Part shown: piece after piece, positions 1 to 11,518 of the stretch
Layout: every line of letters starts with the position of its first letter
Numbering within the stretch: the first letter of the stretch is position 1
Source: Cymbomonas tetramitiformis
Lineage: Eukaryota; Chlorophyta; Pyramimonadophyceae; Pyramimonadales; Pyramimonadaceae
DNA length: 64,000 nt
Reading direction: 5' to 3'
Assembly (NCBI GenBank): GCA_001247695.2
Contig: LGRX02034414.1
Coordinates: 1-64,000 of the forward strand
Program-made: the position numbers and the translations under genes
The notes under the pieces: model-generated
What the model was told of the DNA's origin: nothing
The model's input: only the letters and a program-made list of their open reading frames with translations
Databases searched by the model: none

Positions 1-118
1 CATTACACCCCATTACACCCCAAACCATCCCCCATTACACCTCAAACCATCCCCCAACACCCCCTAAACCATGCACCGAACAACGCCCCCAAACCATGTC
101 CCAACACCCCTCATACAA
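1..118. repeat. C-rich degenerate tandem repeat
   Basis: The first 118 bases are built from short C-rich units, alternating versions of CATTACACCCC and CCCCAAACCAT, with no credible coding frame. The 118-residue plus-strand frame that starts in it is a product of low complexity. It marks the left edge of the window and may be part of the leader or 5' flank of the decayed gypsy copy to its right. Confidence 0.6.
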
Positions 119-120
119 CC

Positions 121-285
121 GGTACAGGCTGGCCTGTACCAATTGCAGGTGGTAAAGGCGGGCCTGTACCGGTGGCGGGCTCATACCGCGAGGGGGTCAT
201 GCCAATCGGTACAGGCGGGCCTGTACCAGTGGAATCGGTACAGGCGGGCCTGTACCAATGAAATCGGTACAGGCGGGCCTGTACC
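121..285. repeat. Array of five 20-bp palindromes
   Basis: Five copies of a near-perfect palindrome, consensus GGTACAGGCGGGCCTGTACC with 9-bp arms around a GG centre, lie at 121-140, 151-170, 208-227, 237-256 and 266-285. The first two copies carry one change each; the last three are identical. The spacers differ in length (10, 37, 9 and 9 bp), so this is not a simple tandem array. Each unit can form a strong hairpin. It could be a clustered protein-binding site, a chain of small hairpin insertions or a relic of a transposon end. No function can be assigned. Confidence 0.85.
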
Positions 286-339
286 GAAATCGGCCGGTAT
301 ATACCAGCGGCGGGCTCATATCGTAACATATATATATAC

Positions 340-2400
340 TACCAGTTTGATCACGCTAACAACTGGAACACTAGCATCATATTGCAATATATTGAACATT
401 GCACAAGCATATTGCAGTGCATGCTAAGTTATATTAGAACCCATGTTAGCATAAGGTGCCTGAAAGTAATCTCAACACCATAATTAGCTCGTCATGTCCC
501 AGTGGAGCCGAGATGCTCTTCGGATCACATGCACGTTCTATGGTGGATTACTGGATGGAATGCACACCAGAGCTACATGTAAAATAAACAAGCAACTCAT
601 TATTGTGAATGAGATAATAACAGGATTACAATAACTCCTAACCTGATATATATCATGCTAGATTCATTCAGTACATGGTATGCTGATCATCATCCTGCAT
701 GATAAACTATCTGGGAATATTGTAATACCAGAAGTTATCTTCCTGTAAGTGTGTAAAGTGAACACACACACACTTGCAAAAGTACTAATCAACAAGTACT
801 GCACATTGCACACACACTGACATTACTGTATATGATGACATTCACTGACTCAGAGTGAATTGATCAACTATAATGTCCATTATGTGCATGATAATATAGA
901 TACCATTCCACAAACACATGTGCGTGTGGAATGTCAGAAGAGATGGCGATAGATATGGGAGCAGGATAAAATAACATGCTGTAGGGCTGGATGGAGATAT
1001 CTCCAGACCCGAAGGCAGAATACTGTGCTCATTATAACAGCTGGCAACTGTTAAGCACAGTCCATCCACTCTCACATATCGCTGGAGCAACAACAACCAC
1101 TATACTGCATTCTGACAATTGACTCAGTATTGATCAGCACAAAAGCATGTACCTAATCAGATCAGTACATATATATATTGAGCTGACATAGGTTGTTGTG
1201 GACACACACACACACACATATATGTGTTGTGCTAAACTGCTTTGATTATTATCAAGCTGTGTCCAGATATGTTTGGAATTTAGAGATATCATTTTGATAT
1301 ACTCTTAGTGCACAGTCATATGCCCAAACATATCATAGGTTGATAAGTTATCACTAAAGTGGATAATCCGCTTATAGTTGGTACACCTAATATATCATCA
1401 GGGAGTGCATTAACTTCCATGGGTTTCAAATCAGTAAAACCCACATTTTTGATCAACCACATATGTTGATTATCAGAGATATTCACTTTTATGCCATGAA
1501 AATTGTCATGTGCAAAGGTGAAGTAAGTTGCAGTACTTCTGTACCTTGCAGCTTACACACATATTGAGATATATTACTGTGGTAAACTATAAATAGCCGA
1601 AAAATGGGCAAAATGGGTGAAAATCGTTGGCGATAAATTTCAAAATTGAAATTTCGACCATATTTTATTTGATATTATGATTTTATACCTATTAAGGTAT
1701 CAGAAAATCATAATGACCATGGTCATATCTCGTGTAACACCCTAGATATTAGGTGTGTAATATATAGGGGTGTACATATTGGCTGTAACAAAATGCGTAA
1801 AAATGCTCCACGCATGATTTCAAAATGAAAAAGCCGGGTTGATTTTTTTTTGCTGATCTGATTATTCAGCTATCAACAAATATTCCCTGATTTATGCAGC
1901 ACTTGTAACACCCTGTAACACCCTAAAATTAAATGTGTGTGTCAGGGGTGTAACATACCTCCTGCAAACCACGTAACATACAGTGTGAAATTAAATGCAG
2001 TTTTGCTTAAATATGTTTGCAAAATGTTTATACTGCTTTAATTTAACCTATTTTAGGGTTACTGATACCAAGTAACACCCTAAACACACTGTGGGACATA
2101 TGGGTCACTGTAACGTAACATACCCTAAATGCCACCTAAATATTGGATACACTTCGTGTTTGGCATATATATATCATGCTGTAATCAGCACAGACATGAT
2201 AATATTTTGGGCAACAACCCAAGAACTGTTGGGCAACAACCCTAAAACTGTATAAGCCGCTTCCTACAAGGACTGCAAGCTATAAGCTATAAGCTATAAG
2301 CTGTAAGCTATAAGCTATAAGCTATATAGGCAACTGACCTGCCTATGCGTTCACACTTCCTCAAGGAGGGAAGAAGGTGGATAGGATCACACACATATCT
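340..2400 (+). other. AT-rich gypsy leader sequence, non-coding
   Basis: No gene is visible here. The segment reads as an inverted, diverged copy of about 24990-27090, and its last 500 bp match 48600-49090 directly. It carries a cluster of GTAACACCCTA-type motifs (about 1730-2110), CA/TG runs (about 1205-1220) and long AT tracts. By its position in G1, upstream of Gag, it is the long untranslated leader of the element family. The small minus-strand frame at 842-1096 has no recognisable domain. Confidence 0.6.
2277..2325. repeat. TATAAGC heptamer tandem repeat
   Basis: About seven head-to-tail heptamers (TATAAGC, one TGTAAGC) occur here. A shorter, more degenerate version is at the matching place in the parallel copy (49030-49070). 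The repeat therefore predates the duplication of the two gypsy copies and has drifted in length since. Confidence 0.8.
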
Positions 2401-2936
2401 ATTTTATATTCCGATCTGGTGATTTTTGATGGATTGCTTTTGATAAAATCACTGCATCCACAAATAACGTTGAAATCTGTACAACGTTAAACCCACCATC
2501 ACGCTAATAAAGTGTAAACTCGGATGGGAAACTACATCCCAATGACTATAAGTTAACTATTGCTCAGCATCTACATCCTCGAGTAAGTTCGGAATGCTGA
2601 ACTATATACATAACATATACCTGATACCATGCTTAATTTCATATCCTAGATCAGAAGATGATAGTTATATAATGTATATATATATCCCACCTGATACACT
2701 TTGGCACTATAGCCGTACATAAGAGTGGGAAGGACAAGTGCATCGCTGTAAGACTGGTTGATATAGTCCCAGTGCTGAAGGCAGAATGTGGCACCCGAAT
2801 AACAGCTGATAACTGTTGGGAGACCACCATGCAAGACCTTCTAAGCGTAACTCCTTTGTCCTATGATGCAAGTGAATTGTTCATAATATGTTGACATCAC
2901 ATAAAAGCATTCTGATAAAAACCCTATATATCCATG

Positions 2937-3610
2937 AGCCGTCGCATACCCCCCCGTGACACTTGGATATGTTGTGGTGGGGTAAGGCAACCTTCAAAAC
3001 TTCGCAAACATGACATTAAATCGTAGGCGTAAGGCTATTTGAGCCAAAATAGGCCTAAAATGCGGAAAACAGCCCGAAAACAGCGGTTTTCGGCCCATAT
3101 TTCTCAAAAAATAAATAAAAAATTCAAGAACCAACTTTTGTGTGACACTTGGATATGTTGTGGTGGGGTAAGGCAACCTTCAAAACTTCGCAAACATGAC
3201 ATTAAACCGTAGGCGTAAGGCTATTTGAGCCAAAATAGGCCTAAAATGCAGAAAACAGCCCGAAAACAGCGGTTTTCGGCCCATATTTCTCAAAAAATAA
3301 AAAATAAATCAAGAACCAACTTTTGTGTGACACTTGGATATGTTGTGGTGGGGTAAGGCAACCTTCAAAACTTCGCAAACATGACATTAAACCGTAGGCG
3401 TAAGGCTATTTGAGCCAAAATAGGCCTAAAATGCGGAAAACAGCCCGAAAACAGCGGTTTTCGGCCCATATTTCTCACAAAAAAAATTCAAAAACCAACT
3501 TTTTTCGTTGTCTTAGAATTCATCCCTTAAATTCTAGTGACTTCAAAACTTTCTAACGTTGAATTATGCATGTGACCACTTTGTGACGGCATAGGGAAAT
3601 GCGACGGCTC
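2937..3610. mobile_element. Small TIR element (MITE-like) with three internal tandem repeats
   Basis: The segment starts with AGCCGTCGCAT and ends with its exact reverse complement ATGCGACGGCT plus one C. CCATG lies on both sides (2932-2936 and 3611-3615). The parallel copy at about 49685-49700 has the uninterrupted sequence with a single CATATG at this place, so it gives the empty site. The interior is three copies of a unit of about 185 bp and encodes nothing. The 11-bp termini, 5-bp duplication and lack of a gene fit a non-autonomous DNA transposon. The superfamily is not clear. Confidence 0.8.
2956..3505. repeat. Three tandem 185-bp units
   Basis: Units begin at 2956, 3142 and 3327 with GTGACACTTGGATATG and are nearly identical. 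Each holds an imperfect hairpin near its centre (GAAAAC...GTTTTC). They fill most of the TIR element and are not seen elsewhere in the window. Confidence 0.9.
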
Positions 3611-4802
3611 CCATGTGAGTTGTCATTACTACAAATGACATGGGTTTCGAATCGTCGAAATGAGTATAACTCCGATGAATTCATTAGTACAGAATAGCTG
3701 TTGAGATTGTTCCTCCGGCTGGATTGCAATCATTTACAATCCCTGTACATTCCGGTGACAAAATATTGCACTGGACTGATCACCACATTTGGTATAATCT
3801 GTGATATATAAGTCACCAGAGAAAACATTGCAATCAGCACAATGCTGTCTAGACTCACAAAGATGAGTAACAGATATTTTCAGATGTAATAAATAAGAGG
3901 CACAATGTGACCTACGCTAAAATCGCGTATGATCGGGCACTGTATTGTGACCTGCGCTGAGATCGCGTATGCATGGACACAATATGACTCGTGCCAATGA
4001 CGTGGACACAATTCATACAACCTCCGGTACAAGCGGACAAGGTTGACTGCCACGACATCACATCTGAAATCAATAAATCACTCAGAGAGAAGGTGTGACA
4101 TCAGTACAACACCGTTATACATATAGTCATAAGGATTTTAAAGAAGACACAGTCTCTCCGATATTGACAAACATGGTACATATATTACCATGTTCTCTAA
4201 TCACATATCTGATATCCCACAGCATACGATGTTGGTAATAGCAAACCACTTCGCTGCTGGTGGGTAGTGTTGTATATATACAGCACATGCTTGGGCACTA
4301 TATGACCCACGCTGATGACGTGAATTCGGGCTGCATCCCAAAGACTGCGATGCACCTTTGTTGCAATGGGCTGCAACCCGAGAACTGCTATCCAGCTTCA
4401 TAGTAAGCTATCACGTCATCACATAGAGGTCGGACCTCTGTTGTATTTAAACGGCGCTTGACAACCGCCTAGCAATACACTTCCTTGAGGGGGGAAGATG
4501 ATAAGCTAAAAATACAACTAAAACCCAAATAAATAATAAAGACAAATAATAAAACAAAGTAAGTTGCATCATTGTTTTTGTTTTGGTAAGCCTGACTATA
4601 TACAGTCAAACCATGCAGAACTCCATGAAGTTGACACATATTTGTATCAAACAATTCTAAGGTCATCAGCCATGACATACATATGAGCTTGATTTTGAAG
4701 ACCTAGACATTGTATACATCTGGTCTAGCGTGTATCCAGACAAGAATTGTATATTGACACGGTGCAAGCACTATAGCCTCTGCCACCGATGATCATTGAA
4801 AA

Positions 4803-4975
4803 AGGGCAACCATTCTTGATATTTCATCTGATTGGATCATTAAAGGTGCCAAGATTACTCAATGCAATATGCAGGCTACGGCCTGAGTACAACACCTAGA
4901 AAGGTCAAAGCCAATGAGCTGACCAATGCAGCATAAATGCTAGCTGCCTTTGAAGGCTACATAATAAGCCTATTG
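4803..4975 (+). pseudogene. Degenerate chromodomain remnant of gypsy Pol
   Basis: Aligning by eye to the G1 chromodomain, the stretch around ATGCAGGCTACGGCCTGAG matches the sequence coding YAGYGPE. The downstream GAGCTGACCAATGCAGCAT matches the sequence coding ELTNAA. Stops and indels break every frame. The same broken sequence is at 50847-51020, so the decay is older than the E1/E2 duplication. Confidence 0.75.
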
Positions 4976-5175
4976 CCCTTATGTCTTGAAATGTATCCGT
5001 GTATTGGCATCTCTTTGAGGTAATCATACCTGCTGAATGAGCCATACCAACCATCTTGTCTTCGTTGATCATTACATATCTGATCATACCGCCATTGAAC
5101 AATGCCTATTCTGTGAGATTATTATATCACGAGGCATTTCAGTAGTGCACATTAAACAATTGTAGTGCAGCAAAG

Positions 5176-5470
5176 ATCATCAGCTCTTCATCATACCTAA
5201 AGGTTGAGTTGTTGTCAAAAGCATTGATTCATCAGACACCATATCTCCGAGGTCTGCTCATCATGGAAGACAGAATCTGTGCAATCATGGCTATTCAGCC
5301 TTCAACATAGCTAACATAGCTATACAGTCTATGACCCAACCGTTGTTAAGCAGCCTCCACGCCATATGGCTAAAAGATGGCAAGCAATCTCTTCGGTCAT
5401 TCTTGGGCATAGAGCAATCAAGCACAGCCAATTCAAGATGTTTATCCCAAATTCTCCAAGAATTACTCAT
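5176..5470 (+). pseudogene. Degenerate reverse transcriptase remnant
   Basis: The segment matches the part of G1 RT that follows the active-site region. It begins with the sequence coding the end of the palm and thumb, continues through a GAAGACAGAATC stretch (coding IEDRI in G1), and ends with the stretch matching RSFLG and FIPKFSK. It has internal stops and small indels and cannot be translated. The sense is plus, the same as the chromodomain remnant upstream. The parallel copy is at 51228-51520. Confidence 0.75.
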
Positions 5471-5564
5471 GTTGTCCATGTGTCATTTGAAAACAGCCAA
5501 TATACCGCCCTATGATGGGAGTCATCTCCTTCAGCGAGGGAAAGTGGTTATGCTGTAAAGTTGA

Positions 5565-6470
5565 CCAATCTGATCATCACAAAAGTGACAGATTTGAGAA
5601 AATCGATTGAAACTTGTATTGAAATGAATTCCTTACAATAAGGTATTGCACCTAAAGGAATAAAGGTTTCATCGTCTGAAATAGGAAAAGAGTTTTACAT
5701 TGACTCTAGTTCCTGAATCCAGAATCACATAGAAAATATGTTTTATCCTGTGCATATAAAAAGTACATTAGATTCAGATTCTGAGCATACAAGTGGACTT
5801 GAATGCACTCGGGTTTGTACTGAGTTGCAATTGTCCAAAGTTTTTATTCTGATATCACTACTTATTTGTGGAATAACATACAATGGTATAAACCATCCAC
5901 ATATAGATTGACACCATACTTGTGGTTTCATATCATTTTGGCACATAAAACAAGCATGCTTCATTGAGGAATAAAGACTCTTTGAAAGCTCATTCTGGAA
6001 TGTTTATAAATTTGTTGCCTCGTCCATTAGGCCACGAAGTCTTGGGAAAAGCCATGGCGGAACTCGAACCCGCAATCTACAGATGGTTTCCAAGCGCAAT
6101 TCATCCTCATTCTGGAAAGTGACAGAAATTTTATAGTCATCAACAAGTCACAATTCTATCGGATTGAAATGGCACATTCATCATTTATACTTCCTTATCA
6201 TGACAAGTCTCTGAATAGTGTTTGCCCAAAAATAAAATGGGCACCATTGAAATAAGCGATCATGTACTAAAGAATATACACATATCACTAGGCAATGCCA
6301 TGTTCTAATCATAATGAAATGACATGCCAGCCATCCATCAACTACGGAAATACAACTCGTAGTAAGTTGTTGTCATTACAGACACTTCTTGATTGACTCT
6401 TCATTAGCTTCGATACCAAAGTTAGCTTCGGTACCATCACTGATTTCGTTGTTCATCATGACAATCATTA
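5565..6470. other. Interior of decayed gypsy copy, no gene
   Basis: No open frame longer than about 75 codons and no recognisable domain. 5745-6470 aligns with 51880-52570 of the parallel copy. 5565-5740 has no counterpart there, because E2 carries a different 300-bp segment at that place. A tRNA-arm-like stretch lies near 6018-6110 on the minus strand but does not make a tRNA. Confidence 0.5.
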
Positions 6471-6482
6471 TCCAGAAACATT

Positions 6483-6566
6483 GTCTAAGTTGGGCACATC
6501 ATCGTCTAAGTTGGGCACATCATTGTCTAAGTTGGGCACACCATTGTCTAAGTTGGGCACACTATA
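6483..6566. repeat. Four tandem copies of a 21-bp unit
   Basis: The unit GTCTAAGTTGGGCACATCAT is repeated four times. The parallel copy has only one unit (about 52574-52600). Copy number therefore changed after the two gypsy copies separated. Confidence 0.9.
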
Positions 6567-8010
6567 GTGACCCTGAACTGACAATGTATGTGGGCTGCAA
6601 CCCAAAACCTGCATATCGAATCACAGTGAATTGACAATTTGGCATTTGCCACATTCAAAAACGTCAGGCATATTGCCGGTATGGCGTAGAAAGAATCGGT
6701 GTTCATATTGACATTGTTACCTCGAAAGCATTCGATGAGTAATCTCAGTCTGATTTTCTATCAAACCATTTTCAAATAACATAATGATTGAATAACATTC
6801 TCCATCACCATCTGATTGGTTTGATACACCTCTTTTTAAAGGGGGAGGAAGAAGTATAGATTCATTCATTCTTTATACAGCTGCCACAAATTGATTTTAC
6901 ATCATTGTGATTTTGCTTGGAAGATTAAAAATCTTATCAAAAGTTCCAGCATTTGTATATAGCAGCCATAAAGTTGATGACACGGTACATCATGCCGATT
7001 GAAGCATCAAATGAAGTCTTATTTGACTTACTGACACATAAAGTTCATTATGAAGAAATCATAGATACATATTTCTCCGGCTCTATCATATTATATGAAG
7101 GGCACTGACATAGGAGAACGATGGTTTTTCAAATGTGAATAAGCTATATTGTAAGCTTACGACCATCACTTTGACGTCAACAGCCTAAGATGCTGATTGT
7201 CGAAATTCAAGAGTTGAAGGATTCGTTGAATCAACCTTGGTAACATGTGTTTTAATTGATGAATTGTTGATCCATGGTTTCTCCCTAAATCTAGAGAAGC
7301 TGGCACACAAGTTGTTGCCAATGTCTTAAGGAAAGCATCTGAGCAAAGGATTGCCAGTTGCGCCATCAGGCATCGAATTCCATAACAGCAAAGCCGAGTG
7401 AGTGAGATCCGCCACTCTAGCTATTGCCCGTCATTCCATCCAGGTTCATGACAAGAGACAATTCATCAAAGTCATACACCAATGCATAAGTCACATGCAT
7501 GGTTGCACAGTTTGTATCCGAATGCCATCCCATCAAGGTTAAGCATCTAAACAGTAACTCTGGCCAACCAAAAGCCTTCCTGTCTTCGAATATCTTGAGC
7601 ATTCTCATTTCCAGCTCCATTATGGACTAGAAAGCATCATGACTGTGCCTCGCCAGGACGCTGATCCTCAAAGCTGCACACTTGAGGCGAGCCTTATGAG
7701 ACAGCGACCTTTGGTATGTGGGGCGTCAACCCCTTATCAAATCCTGAACACTTGTTAACACCTGGATAGATTTATCATGATGCAACTTAAGTGGGATTAT
7801 AAGTTCCACATAATCATATTGTCTACGTATGCTGAAGGCATAACTGCCGCATATGGTTACAATAGGTCGCAGCTTCTATAACATTGTGGCTTCTGAGTCA
7901 AAAGCTGATAGCCGATGACTTTTGCCAATAATTGCCGACCAAATAATAATAAGGCCGTGGAAACATGTACCCAAGGGTTTTCGTCGATCGGTCGTATATA
8001 TATATATATC
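6567..8010. other. Interior of decayed gypsy copy, no gene
   Basis: The sequence is over 90 percent similar by eye to 52600-54030. Two short minus-strand frames (7166-7366 and 7417-7620) occur in both copies, but one is cut short in the right-hand copy and neither shows a recognisable domain, so I do not call them genes. A polypurine stretch GGGGGAGGAAGAAG lies at 6841-6854. Confidence 0.5.
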
Positions 8011-8011
8011 A

Positions 8012-8136
8012 GGGCTGCATCCCAAGAGCTGCAGGGCTGCATCCCAAGATCTGCAAGGCTGCATCCAAAAAAACTGCAGGGCTGCATCCCAAAAACTGCA
8101 GGGCTGCATCCCGAGAACTGCAGGGTTACATCCCTA
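8012..8136. repeat. 22-bp GGGCTGCATCCCAAGAACTGCA repeat
   Basis: About six imperfect head-to-tail copies precede the 3' LTR. The parallel copy has fewer (about 54029-54105), and single or double units occur at about 4325-4395 and 50365-50430. It is a mobile or expanding minisatellite of this gypsy family, just upstream of the LTR. Confidence 0.85.
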
Positions 8137-8179
8137 ACATGTTTACCCTGCATCAAATTGATATGACAGGAGCAGGAAT

Positions 8180-9764
8180 TGATCCTTCCTTGCTAAGGTG
8201 TAGTGAGCCTTGTATAAATCATACCCTTACACAGATAGGCATATACGGGTACCAATATCTGTGAAAAACTGCTAATGCTACCTTTGCCAAGACCGTGGTT
8301 TGTCATCGGATCCTATGGCCAGTCATCCGAAGCTACCGGAGACATCGACTGAGGTAGACGGAGTTGTGATCCTAAGTTATGCCTGACAAACATAACTAAA
8401 ATAAATCTCACATTAGTACGTGGCGAATCCACTCTCACTCATCGCGACAGATGTTCGTCAAAGCGTGCGTACTGGACCAATAATTCAAGAGTGAGCAGAC
8501 CGGGTAAAGGATTATAAATCCAATCCCGTTAAGCAGCGCCACTCTGTTTGCATTAAAACAAGCCCCCGGTGAAATAACTCCGGAAACATCCAAAGGGCTC
8601 CCCATGACCGCCTGTGAACCTCCGAAGTTGCTTCAAGAGGGGAGGAAGGGTTGGGTGCACAATATATAATAACTGTGGAAACGAACAGCAAACGATCAGT
8701 TATGTATATATAAGGCCGAGAATCGTTCGATTAATGAGAAATTGTTAATTCGTGGGATCATCGTTCGCAAAAGCGTCGACGGCTAGCGCAAATAATCCGT
8801 AACGTACACCTCGGATACTTTGAATCGTCACTCTGACGCACGATACGTGTGGATCAATCAGTAATCCAGCGTCAATCTGTATCACGAAACGCAATTCATT
8901 GAACCTTGAATCGTCACTCTGCAATACGATACGCAAATCAAAGGGGGCTACATCCTAAGAACTGTAAGGCATTAGCCTGTAAGGCATCATGCTAAGGTGA
9001 GGGACTAAAGTGAACTCAGTTTTCCCCAAAATCCTAAAAACACCATGAGGGACGCCTCAAATCGGTGTAAGAAGACTCGTACCAGCAAGAAGCAACAACA
9101 ACAAAGACATCAAAGACATATACAAAGGTATGCCCGTTGTGAGGTCACAACTCTTTTAAGAGGGGAGATCTGTCAGGGTTATGACCGATGACACATGTGT
9201 CATACATGTCATACATGTCATACTGTCATACCTGTCAGACATGTCATACCATGTCATGTCATGTCGAGTCATGTCATATATTATAATGACAGACAGTCGT
9301 CAGTACGGTCGACTATGACTGTACATGTCATCGAGATGATAAGTCACATCATCTGTCATTATTCAAGGAAAGACTTGAATGACACCTGTCATCGAGAGTT
9401 CGTATGTCGAACTCGAAGATGGCGAAGCAAGATACAATCTTGAAGTACCAAACGGTTCGGAGAAGAAATCATCTTCGCTTCTAGCATGTGCGGAACAAGC
9501 ATGCGGGTATCATAGGGCGAACGCATCATTCATTCTGCCGATACCAGTCGTTCAACCAATGTCTCGGGTTCACAACCCAATGGCGGTACCATCTATGCGA
9601 TGGGAGACATTCGGTATAGATGAGCTAGCGTTGTGCTAGAGCAGTATCTTCTCACAGAAGTCTGCACTCATCCCCGCTAACAACTTACGCGTGTGTTACC
9701 GTCCTATAACACAGCGCTTTCTATTATTTTATATGATATACTAAGGGCTCGCATATCAGCCCGT
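8180..9764 (+). repeat. Gypsy 3' LTR (copy A)
   Basis: It starts TGATCCTTCC after a purine-rich stretch (GACAGGAGCAGGAAT), the expected place for a polypurine tract and LTR start. It ends around a degenerate form of the shared terminal sequence AGCCCTAA. It matches 9957-11451 in inverted orientation and 54150-55698 directly. It contains a run of CATGTCATA-like units (about 9195-9275). A and B are tail to tail, separated by 192 bp. Confidence 0.7.
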
Positions 9765-9956
9765 ATCACTTCTAATTTATATATGCAAAATATTTCTAAA
9801 AATCATATATACATTACACTGGGGCTTCAATTGATATAATATGCATACAGCATACACTGTGTCGTGTACAACCTACGATATGGGCGTCAATTTTTGCACT
9901 GTTGACGCACTGAATTTCATCCGTCCTTGCAAGCATTTCTGGGAATTGCGGGAATT
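9765..9956. other. Spacer between two convergent LTRs
   Basis: The 192-bp spacer contains one partial copy (about 9780-9905) of the unit that is tandemly repeated at 44440-45016. There is no gene. Since the same sequence lies next to LTR copy C at 44440, it may be the original genomic or repeat context at both ends of G1. Confidence 0.5.
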
Positions 9957-11451
9957 CTTAGGGCTAGATAAGCGAGCCCTCAGTATATCATATAAAATAC
10001 AAGTAAACGCTGCGTTATAGAACAGTAACACAAGCGTAAGATAATAGCGGGGGATGAGTGCAGACTTCTGTGTGAAGATGCTGCTGAAGCACAACGCTTC
10101 CTCATCTATACCATACGTCTCCCATCGCATAGATGGTACCGCCATTGGGCTGTGAACCCGAGACGTTGGTTGAACGACCAGTATCGTCAGAACGAATAAT
10201 ACGTTCGCTCCATAATACTGCGCATGCTTGTTCCGCACATGCTTAAAGCAAAGATGGTTCTTGTTTGTTACTTCAAGATGTATCTTGCTTTGCCATCTTC
10301 GAGTTCGACGTACGAACTCTCGATGACAGGTGTCATTCAAGTCTTTCCTTGAATAATGACAGATGACGTGACTTATCATCTGACGACATGTACAGTCATA
10401 GTCGACCGTACTGACGACTGTCATTATAATATATGACATGACTCGACATGACATGACATGGTATGACATGTCTGACAGGTATGACACGTATGACATGTAT
10501 GACACATTTGTCATCGGTCATGACCCTGACAGATCTCCCCTCTTAAAAGAGTTGTGACCTCACAACGGGCATACCTTTGTATGTGTCTATGATGTCTTTG
10601 TTGTTGTTGCTTCCTGCTGGTACCAGTCTTCTTACATCGATTTGAGGCGTCCCTCATGGTGTTTTTAGGTTATTGGGGGGAACTGAGTCCACTTTAGTCC
10701 CTCACCTTACAGTTCTTTGTTAGGATGTAGCCCCCTTTGAAGTTCGTATCGTATTTCAGAGTGACGTTTCAAGGTTCAATGAATTGCGTTTCGTGATACA
10801 GATTGACGCTGGATTACTGATTGATCCACACGTATCGTGCGTCAGAGTGACGATTCAAAGTATCCGAAGTGTACGTTACGGATTATTTGCGCTAGCCGTC
10901 GTCGCTTTGCGAACGATGATCCCACGATTTAACGATTTATAATCGAACGATTCTCGGCCTGATATAGTGCACCCAACCCTTCCTCCCCTCCTTAAGCTAC
11001 TTTGGAGGATCATAGGTGGCAACGGGGAGCCCGTGTTTGTTTCCGGAGTTATTTCACCGGGGGCTTGTTTTATTGCAAACAGAGTGGCCCTGCTTAACGG
11101 GATTGGACTTATAATCCTTACCCGGTCTGCTCACTCTTGATATGGTCCAGTACGCACGCTTTGACGAACATCTATCGCGATGAGTGAGAATGGATTCGCC
11201 ACGTACTAATGTGAAATTTATTTAGTTATGTTTGTCAAGCACAACTTAGGATCACAACTCCGTCTACCTCAGTCGATATCTCCGGTAGCTTCGGATGACT
11301 GGCCAAAGAATTCGATGACAAACCACGGTTTTGGCAAAGGTAGCATTTAGCAGTTTTTATTTATCCACAGATATGATATCTCGCATGTGCGTATCTGTGC
11401 AAGGGTATGATTTTGTACAAGGCTCACTACACCTTTAGCAAGGAAGGATCA
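9957..11451 (-). repeat. G1 3' LTR (copy B)
   Basis: About 1.5 kb, from TGATCC at 11451 down to the AGCCCTAA end at 9957. It lies directly downstream of the chromodomain stop at 11519. Near its 3' end the pair AGGGCT...AGCCCT can form a hairpin. The 213-codon minus-strand frame inside it is discussed under rejected items. The partner LTR is copy C at 43858-44431. Confidence 0.75.
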
Positions 11452-11518
11452 ATTTCCTGCTTCTATGCAACATAATGATAAAACATTAAGAGCAAGGTAT
11501 ATAGATGATCGACATGTA

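Larger units (their letters stand above)
1..9764 (+). mobile_element. Decayed plus-strand chromodomain Ty3/gypsy element (E1)
   Basis: The leader-like part from about 340 to 2400 is an inverted copy of the leader of G1 at about 24990-27090. The interior keeps broken chromodomain and RT sequence, and 8180-9764 matches the 3' LTR of G1. The interior has no long open frame. It is parallel to a second copy at 48584-55698 and differs from it by a TIR insertion (2937-3610), tandem-repeat copy number and one replaced segment. Its 5' LTR, if present, lies left of the window. The chromodomain remnant precedes the RT remnant, which is not the normal gypsy order, so the copy was rearranged before it was duplicated. 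Confidence 0.7.

Noticed and set aside
121..285. CRISPR-like array
   Set aside because: Repeats are palindromes with unequal spacers of 9-37 bp, no cas genes are present and the genome is eukaryotic.
2646..2834. 62-codon minus-strand frame with a version at 49396-49623
   Set aside because: Present in both gypsy copies by duplication; the reading frame start and end differ and no domain is visible.
6018..6110. tRNA-Arg-like halves in permuted order on the minus strand (GCGGGTTCGAGTTCCGCC before GACTTCGTGGCCTAATGG)
   Set aside because: The acceptor stem cannot pair, the anticodon arm is not convincing, and the parallel copy at about 52133-52200 has lost part of it. At best a tRNA-derived relic.
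7166..7620. Two short minus-strand frames shared with 53251-53639
   Set aside because: Shared only because the two gypsy copies are duplicates. One frame is shortened in E2 and neither has a recognisable domain.
9873..10514. 213-codon minus-strand frame in LTR B, with a 177-codon version in LTR C
   Set aside because: The frame is not kept in LTR copies A and D, its start is low-complexity TCATAC repeat, and no domain is visible. Similarity between B and C follows from their being LTRs of one element.
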